From positions 91,062,730 to 91,126,729 of the forward strand of contig NC_065880.2 in NCBI RefSeq assembly GCF_932274485.2: DNA of 64,000 bases, given 5' to 3'. The stretch comes from Patella vulgata (Eukaryota > Mollusca > Gastropoda > Patellidae). A program made the translations under genes and the position numbers. The notes under the pieces were generated by a model. That model ran no database searches. It was not told where the DNA came from and was given only the letters and a program-made list of their open reading frames with translations. How positions within the stretch are numbered: position 1 is the first letter of the stretch; every line of letters starts with the position of its first letter. Below are positions 1-10,472 of this stretch, one piece after another.

Positions 1-60
1 AGTCTAGCTTTAAATTAGTGATATCTAGAAACTTCATCTTGATGTAATCTCTATTTACAG

Positions 61-128
61 GCGATGGGTCAATATCTTCAACTGAATACTATGCAGAGCT
101 AACAGACTATGTAAGAAATAGATATTAA
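61..128 (+). CDS. Terminal EF-hand exon of a secreted-precursor paralogue (partial gene, 'copy 0')
   Basis: A splice acceptor (ctatttacag) ends at base 60. The exon reads, after two bases completing a Gly codon, DGSISSTEYYAELTDYVRNR then Tyr and a stop at 126-128. Joined to an upstream ...DED-G exon, as in the other copies, this gives a canonical EF-hand loop: Asp at positions 1, 3 and 5, Gly at 6, Ile at 8, Glu at 12. The acceptor phase and the split point in the loop match exon 3 of the genes at 8.2, 12.4 and 21.8 kb exactly, which is the main reason to place it in that family. The rest of the gene lies outside the window. A donor-like gtaaga at 111-116 means the exon could instead end at Tyr 110 and be internal. 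An unrelated EF-hand gene with the same intron cannot be excluded. Confidence 0.6.
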
Positions 129-132
129 CTTT

Positions 133-290
133 TTATTAAGCTTTCATATTTCATATTAAAGCTTATTGTTTCTGTTAAGATTATTAAGCTTTCATATGTA
201 TAACATATGAAAGCTTATTGTTTCTGTTAAGATTATTAAGCTTTCATATGTATAACATATGAAAGCTTATTGTTTCTGTTAAGATTATTA
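133..290. repeat. Short tandem repeat with palindromic unit (52 bp, about 2.5 copies)
   Basis: A unit containing aagctttcatatg...catatgaaagctt, a perfect inverted repeat around a HindIII-like core, recurs at 52-bp spacing. A shorter relic of the same palindrome (gaaagctttcatat) is seen near 3388, beside the second copy of the following repeat block. Confidence 0.75.
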
Positions 291-2335
291 TTATTCCTAT
301 TATTATTATTATTTTTTTTTTGTGGCATTTCTACAAATCGGATTTCTCAGAATCTAACCATAGGATCAATCGGAAACTTTGACCTACCCCCCCCCCCTTC
401 AAAAATGGGGTGCGAATGTTGATTAAATATATTTTCAAATCGTTTTTCGAATCCGAAATCACCGAATTTTACGAACAAATTCATTTGACCTACATTACTG
501 TAACTTTGTAACTTTTTGACCTATTTTACTAATTCTTTTTTTGAGGGGTGCCTTGAAACATTACTTAAAATCTGCTTGAAAACATATACAATTGGTCGTG
601 ACCTAGAGAATAAGTCTCCTATTACCGAAATTAATACATTTCAGGATAGCCTGGATCATGGTCGAACGTTTGGTATTTGAATATTTCAAAAATTCGAATT
701 TCTCCTTTGATGTTTTCCGTGCCGACAAGGTTGTTTTCGAGTTTAGCTGGATTTGACTTCGCGCATGCGCTACGCTGGAACCAAAGGTACCATGAGTACT
801 AAATTCCGGCGAGCAACTTTTCACGTTGGTACCTAGGTACCCTGAAAATTTCAAGGTGATACCTGCATTCGTTCAAGTCGTTTGTTCTTGTCACCTGCCT
901 TTCGTCGTTTTTTTTCTCAGTCAATTTACGGCTTCTATGAGGGGAAAAAAGTGGAATTTCGCTGTGACACCGGCACCGATTGTCCGAAAACCATGAAACT
1001 TGGACCGATACGCCCATTACCACCCCGGACTCTGTGCCTTACCCTCATTTTGATCCCATTAAAAAAAAAAGAGTTTTAGCAAAAAAACGATTTTCGGAAT
1101 TTAATATTGGTTTTAACCCTGTACCCAGACAAGATATACATATTATTATAATCCCTATGAAATATTTTAATTATTTACTGCTATAATATGAATTATCACT
1201 TATTCCCCGTTAAATAAATATCGGTCACCGGGTGCAGCTGTACAACTTCAAGGACCCTGGCTTCAAGTCAATTTACGGCTTCCATGAGGGGAAAAAAGTG
1301 GAATTTCGCCGTGACACCGGCACCGATTGTCCGAAAACCATGAAATTTGGACACAATACGCCCATTACCACCCCGGACTCTGTGCCTTACTCCCATTTTG
1401 ATCCGATTAAAAAAAAGGGTTTTAGCAAAAAAACGATTTTCGGAATTTAATATTGGTTTTAATTAATTTTGAAATTGCAAATGCAAAGAGATTTTATCGC
1501 CGCTCCCGTATGTGATAGGTATTGGTACTATACACATTATCCTTAAAAGACAATTTTTTAAAATGACCGTAACGATGTATCGACACTAGAAACCGAAATC
1601 GCCTATTTTGACCTTTTTTGACTGCTGAGGCATCCTTCCGGTGGTCCAAATCTCTGGAATTTCTAGCGGTTGGCTGCGCCGCGATGATATTTATCACATA
1701 TTAAATTGAGAAAATCCTCAGATATCAAGAACAATAAAAATTCGATAAAATACGGCAATTTTTTAAGCAAAAAAACTTTGATTGTTGGGGTTGGGTTTTG
1801 AATATATTTTGAACGTTCTCGGAATCCAACACTCTTCTATTTTTACTTCACGCATGCGCCACGCTGGAACCAAAGGCACGTTGACTGCCAAATTCCGGCG
1901 AGGAACCTTTCACTTTGGTACCTAGGTACACTGAAAACTTCAAGGCGATACCTGCATTCGTTCAGGTCGTTTGTTCTTGACACGGTTCCTGCCGTTCGTT
2001 TTTTTCCGCCATTTACGGCTTCTGTAAGGGCGAAAAAAGTGTAATTTCGACACGACACCGGCACCGATTGTCCCAAAACCATGAAATTTGGACACAATAC
2101 GCCCATTACCACTCTGTGACTTACTCCCATTTTGATCAGATTAAAAAAAAGAAGTTTCAGGAAAAAATAAACAACCGATTTTCAGAATTTAAATTTGGTT
2201 TTAATTAATTTTGAAATTCCAAATGCAAGGGGATCTTATCGCCTCTTCCGTATGTGATTGCTATTAGTACTATACACATTATCCGTAAAAGACATTTTTT
2301 TTAAAATCGACTATTTTGACTTTATCATACATTAA
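290..2335. repeat. Duplicated ~2 kb repeat block, copy I
   Basis: This stretch matches 3420-5220 in the same order: a (T)n / caaatcggatttctcagaat start, a C-homopolymer near 390, the 600-700 segment, a gcatgcgctacgctgga segment, then a tttacggcttct segment followed by catgaaatttgga. Part of the block is itself repeated inside: the tttacggctt portion appears near 925, 1270 and 2010. Short open frames in it (for example 882-1079, 1232-1450) recur with the repeat but show no domain I recognise, so I treat the block as non-coding. It may be the body of an unidentified transposon. Confidence 0.7.
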
Positions 2336-3130
2336 ATATTATATGCCATCGGTTAATTTTTATACGCCCACATTGAAATGTGGTTGTATATTGTCGTCGC
2401 CGCCGTCCGGCCGGCTAAAGTTAATATCCGATTACTTTAAATTTATACACAGTGTTTAAGGTCATGAGACGAAGAAGCCTATTGATTTTCAGCGATTTCC
2501 GATAATTACTGTCAGAATTATGGTCCTTGACCACTTTAAAAAATCTTGTGCACGCTCTAGAGGCTAAATTCAATATCCGATTGACTTTAAATTTATACAC
2601 AGTGTTTAAGGTCATGAGTTGAAGAAGCCAATTGATTTTCAGCGATTTCCAATAATTACTGTCAGAGTTATGGCCCTTCATCACTTAAAAAAAATCTTGT
2701 GGTTGCTCTAGAGGCTAAAGTTAATGTCCGATTGACTTTAAATTTATACACAGTGGTTAAGGTCATGAGACGAAGTAGGCGATTGATTTTCAGCGATATC
2801 TGATATTTACTGCCAGAGATGTGGCCCCTTATCACTTCAAAATATCTTGTGGACGTTCTAGAGGCCAAAGTTAATATCCGATTGACTTTAAATTTATGCG
2901 CAGTGTTTAAGGTCATGACACGAAGAAGCCTACAGTATTGATTTTCAGCGATATCTGATATTTACTGCCATTTCCGATAATTACCGTCAGAGTTATTGCC
3001 CTTGATCACTTTAAAAAATCTTGTGGACGCTCTAGAGGCTAAATTCAATATCCGATTGACTTTAAATTTATACAGTGTTTAAGGTAAGAAGCCAATTGAT
3101 TTTCAGCGATTTCCGATTGAATCCTTTGAA
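2335..3130. mobile_element. Non-autonomous element with ~150-bp tandem repeats
   Basis: Begins with tttttatacgcccacattga, then a GC-rich stretch (gtcgtcgccgccgtccggcc), then five units of about 150 bp. Each unit carries tccgattgactttaaattta, an aaggtcatgagacgaagaa segment and a tctagaggc segment. The same element lies reversed at 45725-46178, where three units end in cacatttcaatgtgggcgta. Terminal palindrome plus internal minisatellite is typical of non-autonomous elements in marine invertebrates. No coding capacity is seen. Confidence 0.7.
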
Positions 3131-3419
3131 AATCACACCTAACTCTAAAACTAAAGGCAAAAAAAAGAGCCGGTTTCCATTGAAGCATAACTAATTCCTG
3201 TCCTGCGTACTCTGTATATAATATACGGTTTTCTAAATATGCCTTGGATGGTAGCCACCAGTCGACAATTTTTGTTTTGTATTTTTCCCATTTTGTTCAT
3301 AAGGTAAATGTAATTTTTCAGATACCTGATGACATTTATACTTATTGTTTCAATAGATTCTAATAAACCCCTTTGCAGTTAATATGAAAGCTTTCATATC
3401 TGCTATTCAGATCTAGTTA

Positions 3420-5220
3420 TTATTATTTATTTTTTTTGTATACTTTCTGCAAATCGGATTTCTCAGAATCTAACCATGGGATCTTTCTGAAACTTTGACC
3501 TACCCCCCCCCCCCCAAAAAAAAAAAAATTGTGTGGCAGCTTTTGATTAAATATATTTTCAAAATGTTTTACGAATCCGAAATCACCGAATATTACGAAC
3601 GAAGATATTGACCTACATACCAATAACTCTGTGACTATGTGACCTATTTTACTAATTCCTTTTTCATTGAGTACCTTGAAATATTTACTTGAAATCTGCT
3701 ATTTTCGAATTTCGAAAATAACGTCATTGACATTTCGTCCCGGAAGTAAAACAGAATTGACAACTTCTTTAATATTGGTACGATTTTCATGAAATTTGGA
3801 ATGTATGTAGATCTCATTAACCCAATTTCAAAGATACTATTAAAAATGCCCTAACTTTTCTCTCCTTGGAGAAATTAAGGATTAAAATTTTCAAAAAAAT
3901 CGACTAAATATAGGTCAGATTGCCTTGAAATTTTTTTCTTTACTAGCTACGACACTTCTGATTTGTTCACAGAAAATGGAGTTTGTAGCCCATTCCGGAA
4001 GTGCCACCATCGTGAAATGTGAAATGTCGCTAAGGCTTTTTTGATATTTTACTTACAGACAAGGCAATTATATTTTCTGAATCCTTGAAGGAAAGCCCAT
4101 AAATTGTAGGCAGTAGAATTTTGATTTTTGGCAAATGATGGACGCCATTTTGAATTGAAAATGAAAAATAGGGAAAAATCCACATTAATGGGCTTTAAAA
4201 CATCCACAATTGATCGTGGCTTAAAGAATCTGTCTCCTATTACCGAAATTAATACATTTCTGGATAGCCTGGCTCATGGTCGAATGTTTGGTATTTGAAT
4301 ATTTCAAAAATTCGAATTTCGCCTTTGATGTTTTCCGTGCCGACAAGGTTGCTTTGAGTTTAGCTGGTTTTGATTTCGCGCATGCGCTACGCTGGAACCA
4401 AAGGTACCATGAGTACCAAATGCCGGCGAGGAACTTTTCACGCTGGTACCTAGGTACCCTGAAAATTTCAAGGTGATACCTGCATTCGTTCAAGTCGTTT
4501 GTTCTTGGCACGGCTTCAGTTCGTTTTTTTTTTTAAGTCAATTTACGGCTTCTATAAGGGGAAAAAGGTGGAATTTCGCCGCGAAACCGGCAAGGATTGT
4601 CCGAAAACCATAAAATTTGGACACTATACGCCCATTACCACCCCGGACTCTGTGCTTTACTCCCATTTTGATCCCATTAAAAAAAAAGAGTTTTAGCAAA
4701 AAAACGATTTTCGGAATTTAATATTGGTTTTAATTAATTTTGAAATTGCAAATGCAAAGGGATTTTATCGCCGCTCCCGTATGTGATAGGTATTAGTACT
4801 ATACACATTATCCTTAAAAGACAATTTTTTAAAATGACCGCAACGATGTATCGACACTAGAAACCGAAATCGCCTATTTTGACCTTTTTTGACTGCTGAG
4901 GCATCCTTCCAGTAATCCAAATCTCTAGAATCTCTAGCGGTTGGCTGCGCCGCGATGATATTTATCACATATTAAAAGGAGAAAATGCTCAGATAACAAG
5001 AACAATAAAAATTCGATAAAATACGGCAATTTTTTAAGCAAAAAAACTTTGATCGGTGGGGGTGGGTTTCGAATTTATTTTCAACGTTCTCGGAATTCCA
5101 GACTCTTCTATTTTTAATATCTGATAGCTTGAATCCCAAGGTACATCCCGTGCAAATTTGAAGGCAATCGGCCCAACGGAACGTTACCTGGGGAGAGCAA
5201 ATCAACCCCGGTAGCGAAAA
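3420..5220. repeat. Duplicated ~2 kb repeat block, copy II
   Basis: Second copy of the block at 290-2335, without the internal re-duplication: 3420-3700 matches 290-560, 4200-4720 matches 590-1110, and 4720-5100 matches 1430-1800. A more diverged third partial copy of the 600-720 segment is visible near 5465-5590. No gene is recognised. Confidence 0.7.
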
Positions 5221-5999
5221 TTTGCTCAATCTTCAACGCTTATTATAATAGATCAATCCGGGTCCCCGATCCACCGTCACATACCAAACCACTCCGAAAT
5301 ATACCCAAAATCCCCAAATCGACCGTAATTTCTTTTGATTTCGCGCATGCGCCACGTTTGATTTTCGGTCAACTGATGGTGTCCATTTGGAATTGAATAT
5401 GAAGAACAGTGAAAAATCCACTTGAACAGACGTGAAAATGAACCACAATAGGCTGAAATATGTTCAATGCGTCTCTTATTTCTGAAATTAATGCATTTCA
5501 GGATAGCTCGAGATCAAGATCGATTTTTTGGTGTTTGAAAATTTTCAAAATTTCGTATTTCGTCTTTGACCTTTTACGTGCCGACAAAGTTGTTAACAGG
5601 ACAATTTGTGCCTTTAATTTTCAAAATTTACAAATTTAACCTAAATATTCGAACAGCTAAGGTCAGTCTGATTCAAACAATGTTAGTTCCGTTCAAAGTT
5701 ATTTCATTTATTTTTTTGATATTTTCCTGCCCCTTTTTAGTTCTTTCCCGCCATTTTCGTTTCATGTTCTCATCCGTCCCGTTTTTAAACGGCTTGATCC
5801 ATTTTTCTGAAACTTCTGGAAGGGAAAGTCATTCCGATTACAGCAATCCAACTCTCAGTTATTTCCCTTTAGTTTTCAGATTATTTTGTTGCCCGAGTGC
5901 AATGTTTCTCACTATATTTAGACTTGTAACTTCGCGACTTTTTCGCCGATTTTGATAATTATTTTTTGTTGTTCTTTTTTCTTTTAAGATACTTGATGT

Positions 6000-6140
6000 A
6001 TATCGAATTCCAACTGTCAAGGGATCTTTTACGTGTACGACAATGTGTACACGGGACCTCAGTTTTTCGTCCCATCCGAACGACTAGACAGCTGTCCTTG
6101 TCAGGCCCTCCGTCCTGCATCACTGCCAAGGGGGAACGAC
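6000..6140 (-). mobile_element. SINE-A fragment
   Basis: Central part of the tRNA-derived SINE called SINE-A here: tcgaattccaactgtcaagg, then ggatcttttacgtgtac, then the gaacgactagacagctgtcc block, in antisense orientation. Both ends are missing. Between this and 5600 I see only AT-rich sequence with no recognisable gene. Confidence 0.75.
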
Positions 6141-6929
6141 GTACTCTGGGCGAAGGTTTTGCCTTGTAATTAATCAGTAAATAGGTCAGACGGCAAAAGA
6201 GATATTTATATCACGTTAACATTCCGTTGTAAAGCAGATTAATGGAATTTAACTTTATTTAATAAAATACAGGCTTGGTGCTCTCTAAAGAATTTTTTAA
6301 AAAAATCTTAATGTTTACTACGTCAATGTAAAAAAAGAAAGGCGAATCAAAGGAAAAGGGATCGGATGAGAGTGATACCATCAACAAAGTTTAAACTGCC
6401 GTATGTTATATGGATACGCCTTTTTTTGAATTGTCAGATATCCTCTCAACGTCTCATATAACAACTTTTCATCTTCAACGGAATTATCTGTGAAATGAAA
6501 TTCGATCGTTTGTCTGTCATCGCTCGTTAATTCAATCAGTTATATAGAAGGACAACTCGTGTTTGTCATGTTTGACATCACTTCCCGTTTCTTCACGTGC
6601 TTGTTACACATCTCCCGTAGCAATGATCTCTGTGTTAAAATTATATTTGGGATGTATTTAACGAGCTCTATCACATATTTTATAATGACTGACACCAATA
6701 TTGTCCTTTAATGCTATAGGTTGGGGTTGAGGGACCATTGCTCGGACAATGCATACTCTTCATCTCTCACTGTTATTTGGGCATGAGAGGTATTGGGCGT
6801 CTTAGAAACATCTACGTTTTGGATCCTATGGTTCTTTATATGATCATCTTTATATTCGGTGGACGTTAAAAAAAGATTTTGCACTCGGCTTTTAGTCTCA
6901 CGGTTACTACGATACAGCCCCACCTCAGC

Positions 6930-7085
6930 CATAGAGTATTATCAGGGAAACTTTGCCCAGGCAAATTCCATCTGCCAAGGATCTTTTGGAGTGCACGGGA
7001 CGTCCAGGTTAAAGAGCCAACGTCTTACTCACTGAGTCACCGCAGACGAGTAGGACGTTTCATTTCATTTCATTTCACTGAATCC
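6930..7085 (-). mobile_element. Rearranged SINE-A remnant
   Basis: Pieces of SINE-A in altered order: gggaaactttgcccaggcaa, then ccaaggatctttt, then gagccaacgtcttactcact, ending in catttcatttcatttc. Diverged and probably rearranged. The preceding 6140-6930 stretch is AT-rich with no gene recognised. Confidence 0.6.
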
Positions 7086-7179
7086 TACCCGAGGGACTTG
7101 ACACCCCACCCCCACCCTAGCCCATGTTCCGAGTTCACCTTATGCATAACTGAGTCTCCTATAAAATAACTAAAAACAT

Positions 7180-7263
7180 TCAGATTGTAATAAATTTATT
7201 TGATACGTTAAGAAATCTGTTTAATATAAGATCACGACTGTATTAATCTAATCTTGTTAAAAT
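7180..7263 (-). other. 3'-UTR terminal exon and poly(A) signal of copy 1
   Basis: On the minus strand a tttatttcag acceptor precedes attttaacaagatt, then a TTAATACAGTCGTGATC-like stretch and AATAAA (complement of 7195-7200). The same exon follows copies 3, 4 and 6 (polyadenylation signals at 19128, 22537 and 35193). It is joined by a 3'-UTR intron to the exons near 8.1-8.3 kb. Confidence 0.65.
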
Positions 7264-7485
7264 CTGAAATAAAAACATCAAATTTAATGTTGATCAAAGA
7301 TGAAACATTTTGGCATCAACCGGAATGATAAAGACAGGTAAACGATGCTACTTTCAATTTCCAACTGCCAGGGGATCTTTAACGTACTCTCAGTGGTATA
7401 CACCATACTCTTCTTCACATTTAAATTACAAACATTTCAACACATATCAATGAGGAAACATGGTCTATGATTTTCTTACCGTCAG

Positions 7486-7832
7486 AAAGAAATGAAATGA
7501 AATGGGGTTTAACGTCCTATTGTTCTGGGCTAATGAAGACGGGCATATGCCGTACAGGGCGCTATGAGGGACAATTTCGGCCGGAGAGCGGCTCACTCAT
7601 ATCGAATTCCAGCAGCCAATGGATCTTTTACGTACACGCCAATGTGTACATTTGACCTCGATTTTCGTCCCAACAGAATAACTAGACAGCTGTCCCGTGT
7701 CAACCCATAAGTCTTGCACCACTGACAAGGGAAAACCACACCGGAAAATCCCGATAAACTATCTCGGCCAACACCGAGAGCGAACCTGCGACCTCCAGGC
7801 TAGCGACCCAGCGTCTTACCCACTTAGCTCAT
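7486..7832 (-). mobile_element. SINE-A, near full length
   Basis: Starts with aaatgaaatggggtttaacg (reverse complement of the SINE 3' end). It continues through the gggcatatgccg, gaattccagcagcc and ggatcttttacgtacac blocks and ends with the antisense tRNA-like head. It lies in the 3'-UTR intron of copy 1. Confidence 0.8.
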
Positions 7833-7845
7833 GAGAAAGAAAATA

Positions 7846-7970
7846 AAAAGGAAAGAAATGGGGTTTAAAAACCAACTGATTTGCTCAGACTAGGCATGCG
7901 CCATACAGTCTACTCTTATTTCGAATTCAAGCTGCCAAGGGATCTTTTACGTGCACGCCAATGTGTACAC
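7846..7970 (-). mobile_element. SINE-A fragment
   Basis: Short second SINE-A beginning gaaatggggtttaaaaacc and running to the ggatcttttacgtgcacgcc block; the tRNA-like head is absent. Confidence 0.75.
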
Positions 7971-8105
7971 ACATTAATAACGACGGGTAGTGTTAGAACT
8001 AGTGAGTATTGTGAAGTTTTATTTTAATCCCTTCAAGTGCCTGTGTAAACACAGTACCTGGAATCATTGAAACATATTTACCTGTATCGTATAAACAAGG
8101 TTTAT

Positions 8106-8176
8106 TTAATCAGTGGAAATTGCTTCAAGAGTTAAATGAAATGTCTCAAATTCTTCTGGATTCAAAACACCATCAC
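8106..8176 (-). CDS. Second, tandem last coding exon of copy 1 (exon 3a)
   Basis: After a ttttacag acceptor the exon reads (G)DGVLNPEEFETFHLTLEA-ISTD and stops at 8106-8108. It has the same phase and EF-hand half-loop as exon 3b, 70 bp upstream in the direction of transcription. It keeps the longer tail (LTLEA) seen in copy 4, so it is closer to the ancestral exon. It is followed by gatacag/gtaaat, the donor of the 3'-UTR intron. Exon 2 could splice to 3b (93 residues) or 3a (102 residues). Whether both are used cannot be told from sequence. Confidence 0.6.
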
Positions 8177-8247
8177 CTGTAAAACAGTTGAAAATAAAAA
8201 TATATTTTTCTTAAAACAAGGTTTATTGAATTATCGTTAGCTGTGAG

Positions 8248-8994
8248 TTAAATAAATGCATCAAATTCTTCTTGATTTAAAACACCATCGCCTGTAAAAA
8301 AATAAAAATATATTTTTCTAAATATTATACAATTGTGTGCAGATACAATATGAATGGTGAATGGTAATGAGCAGATTGTAATTAAACAATCAGATTACAA
8401 GAGATGTTATTACATACAGGCTATATGGTAATTAAAGTATCAGATTACAAGAGATATTATTACATACAGGATAGGTTTTATTACAAGAGATATTATTACA
8501 TACAGGCTACATGGTAATTAAACAATCAGATTACAAGAGATATTATTACATACAGGCTATATGGTAATTAAACTATCAGATTACAAGAGATATTATTACA
8601 TACAGGCTATATGGTAATTAAACTATCAGATTACAAGAGATATTATTACATACAGGCTATATGGTAATAAACTATAACATAAGACTTCGAGGGATCTTAT
8701 CACACAGGACACATGTTAAAAAAAGTTGCGTAAAATAGTTTAATCAAATAATTTACCATCTTCATCAAACTCAGCAAAAATCATTTCTACATCATCAACG
8801 TCCAAGAAATTCGCCATTTCCTCCATAGTTATAACACCATCAGCAGTTATAACGTCCATGTCAGCATCTCGTTTACCCATTATAAAGGCAAGGACATCCT
8901 TAGTGGTATCTGCTGTCCTTCTTGACCCCCACCTCCAACCTTCAATAGACTGGGCCAGGACAAGAACAGTGAGGGTTAGAATCAACAACTTCAT
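8248..8994 (-). CDS. Copy 1: secreted peptide / EF-hand precursor
   Basis: Two coding exons, 8757-8994 and 8248-8291, give 93 residues. Residues 1-19 are a signal peptide (MKLLILTLTVLVLAQSIEG). Residues 20-39 are the variable peptide WRWGSRRTADTTKDVLAFIM, and 40-42 are Gly-Lys-Arg, a dibasic site that would leave an amidated C terminus. Residues 43-93 contain 18 acidic and no basic residues. They include a degenerate EF-hand (around TADGVITMEE, Asp lost at loop positions 1 and 3) and a canonical one (DEDGDGVLNQEE) split by the phase-1 intron. The start is chosen because the acceptor tttacag lies one base before ATG. A 5'-UTR exon and TATA promoter lie at 10347-10472. The likely product is a secreted peptide with an acidic Ca2+-binding partner domain. 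I do not recognise the family; antimicrobial or neuropeptide precursor are both possible. Confidence 0.75.
8385..8690 (-). repeat. 50-bp minisatellite in intron 2 of copy 1
   Basis: About six units of a 50-bp repeat containing tacaggctatatggtaatta and atcagattacaagagat lie in the intron that interrupts the EF-hand loop. The palindromic partner at 12125-12325 has about four. Confidence 0.85.
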
Positions 8995-10346
8995 TCTGTA
9001 AAACAACAGGATTTTAGATACAGATCTCCGAGTAACCCAAACATCTGCATCTAAACTGGTAAGACATAGTTCCCATATTAGGGGGGGGGGGGGTGGAACT
9101 TACACATAAACCCACCTTTATCTGAAACACTAAATTAAGAAACACATATGCTTGAAATAATTTAACATCACACACTTCTGTTTGTCCACAATACTCGCAT
9201 TCATTCTGATCAAAACGTGGTACGATAACCACTAGCAAGATGATTGCAAACGCTATTCATCTGACATTTGAAATACCAACAATTTTATATTGAATTGTAC
9301 TTGGCTATATTTGATTCACGGTCCCCAGTCGTCCCCGCGGATCCCCCATGATTATTTGCCGGACCCGTAGCCCTGTCCCTATATTGGGAACGCCGTGTAA
9401 GCTATTGTTTATAACAGATTTGATTTGAAGCAGATTGGAGTCCTTGACCTTCTCGTTCCAGAGTTAGACCCCCCCCCCCACCGACCCTTTGCCGAAAACC
9501 TTGTGAACGCTATATTTTTAAAGGATTTCTTTCAAATTTTGAGGGAAGCATTGGGGTCATATGTTGAACCCTATTGATATTAAGCGTTCAGCGACTTTAC
9601 GTTCCGGTGTCAACTAATTTGCTCAACATCTAAGTTTTCCTTTGGGATCAGCTGTATAAACAAGTTGCTGTGTGGACGTATTCCGGAATGACGTTCAGAG
9701 AGAAAAGTCAACCTTAAATTTGGCATTGATGTTCTGTCAAACATCTATTTTTAGAAATGAATCCAAATCAACATAATAAAACGTTTCATACTTTTAACAT
9801 AAACTGAACAATTTTGACACACATCTACTTGACTATAAAAAGCCTACACAGCGGTTGGTTATTTTTCAAATATAGTCAATTTATGTGGTTAATAATTTAG
9901 TGTAATCTATATATAACCTCCAGGGGGGTGGCTTTGTCTTGCCTGTTTTTTCTTCATGCTAACATTTTCGTGGGTGTTGTTGACATGATGGTCTAATATT
10001 ATTTATCTCTAGAATATACAGGTCACAATTCTATGGAATACAATTACTGCTTTTTACTGAGCGACGTTTCGACAAGGCTTCTCTAGTCATTATCAAGCTA
10101 TGATAAAAAATGAAAATATGACAGTGTTTAACATCCACCGGGAATACGCCATGCAGGGTGTTATTGGAGAAATTGTGCCCGGGCAGTGGCCTTTGCGCCT
10201 GTTCGTTTTCGATTTCAAAATCGTAAAAAATCTAAATAATGTTAGATACTTTTCTGTATAGCAACCGGGCATAGGCCATGCACTGTGCTATGGGGGAATT
10301 GTGCCCGGGCAGCGACTGTTTCAAAATATAATAAAAACTAGTTTAC

Positions 10347-10395
10347 CTGTCCAATGTATACCTTAATAGTATTAGTAACGTCTGAACGATGAGTG
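10347..10395 (-). other. 5'-UTR exon 1 of copy 1
   Basis: Minus-strand sequence cctgttcactcatcgttcag, then a short divergent part ending gacag/gtaaac (donor at 10341-10346). The same leader is found ahead of copies 3 (ending 14508) and 4 (ending 19909). No ATG lies in it; translation begins in exon 2. Confidence 0.65.
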
Positions 10396-10407
10396 AACAG
10401 GTACAAT

Positions 10408-10472
10408 ACACTCTGTATTTATATATTAACAGGTGATAAATGTCATTATTAATTGTAATTAATATTTACACC
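10408..10472 (-). promoter_or_regulatory. Conserved TATA promoter of copy 1
   Basis: TATATAAATA on the minus strand (10416-10425) lies about 30 bases before the leader motif cctgttcactcatcg. Upstream is a ~45-bp conserved box, ggtgtaaatattaattacaa then a ttatcacctg segment. It contains an AT-rich near-palindrome like a homeodomain or HNF1-type site and an E-box-like CACCTG. It is near-identical at copy 4 and recognisable at copy 5 and at 36.5 kb. Factor identities are inference. Confidence 0.65.

Larger units (their letters stand above)
8050..10124 (-). repeat. Left arm of a large palindrome (inverted duplication)
   Basis: Reverse-complement match to 10676-12525. The arms pair closely from the spacer edge (ctgtcatattttca at 10676 against its complement at 10124) through the coding exon of each gene. 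They differ by a few substitutions, by the number of intronic 50-bp repeats, and by an extra terminal exon in this arm. Confidence 0.85.

Noticed and set aside
10056-10120. Possible hammerhead ribozyme
   Set aside because: The cgaaac part is present but the CTGATGA core is not matched and I cannot draw three convincing stems.
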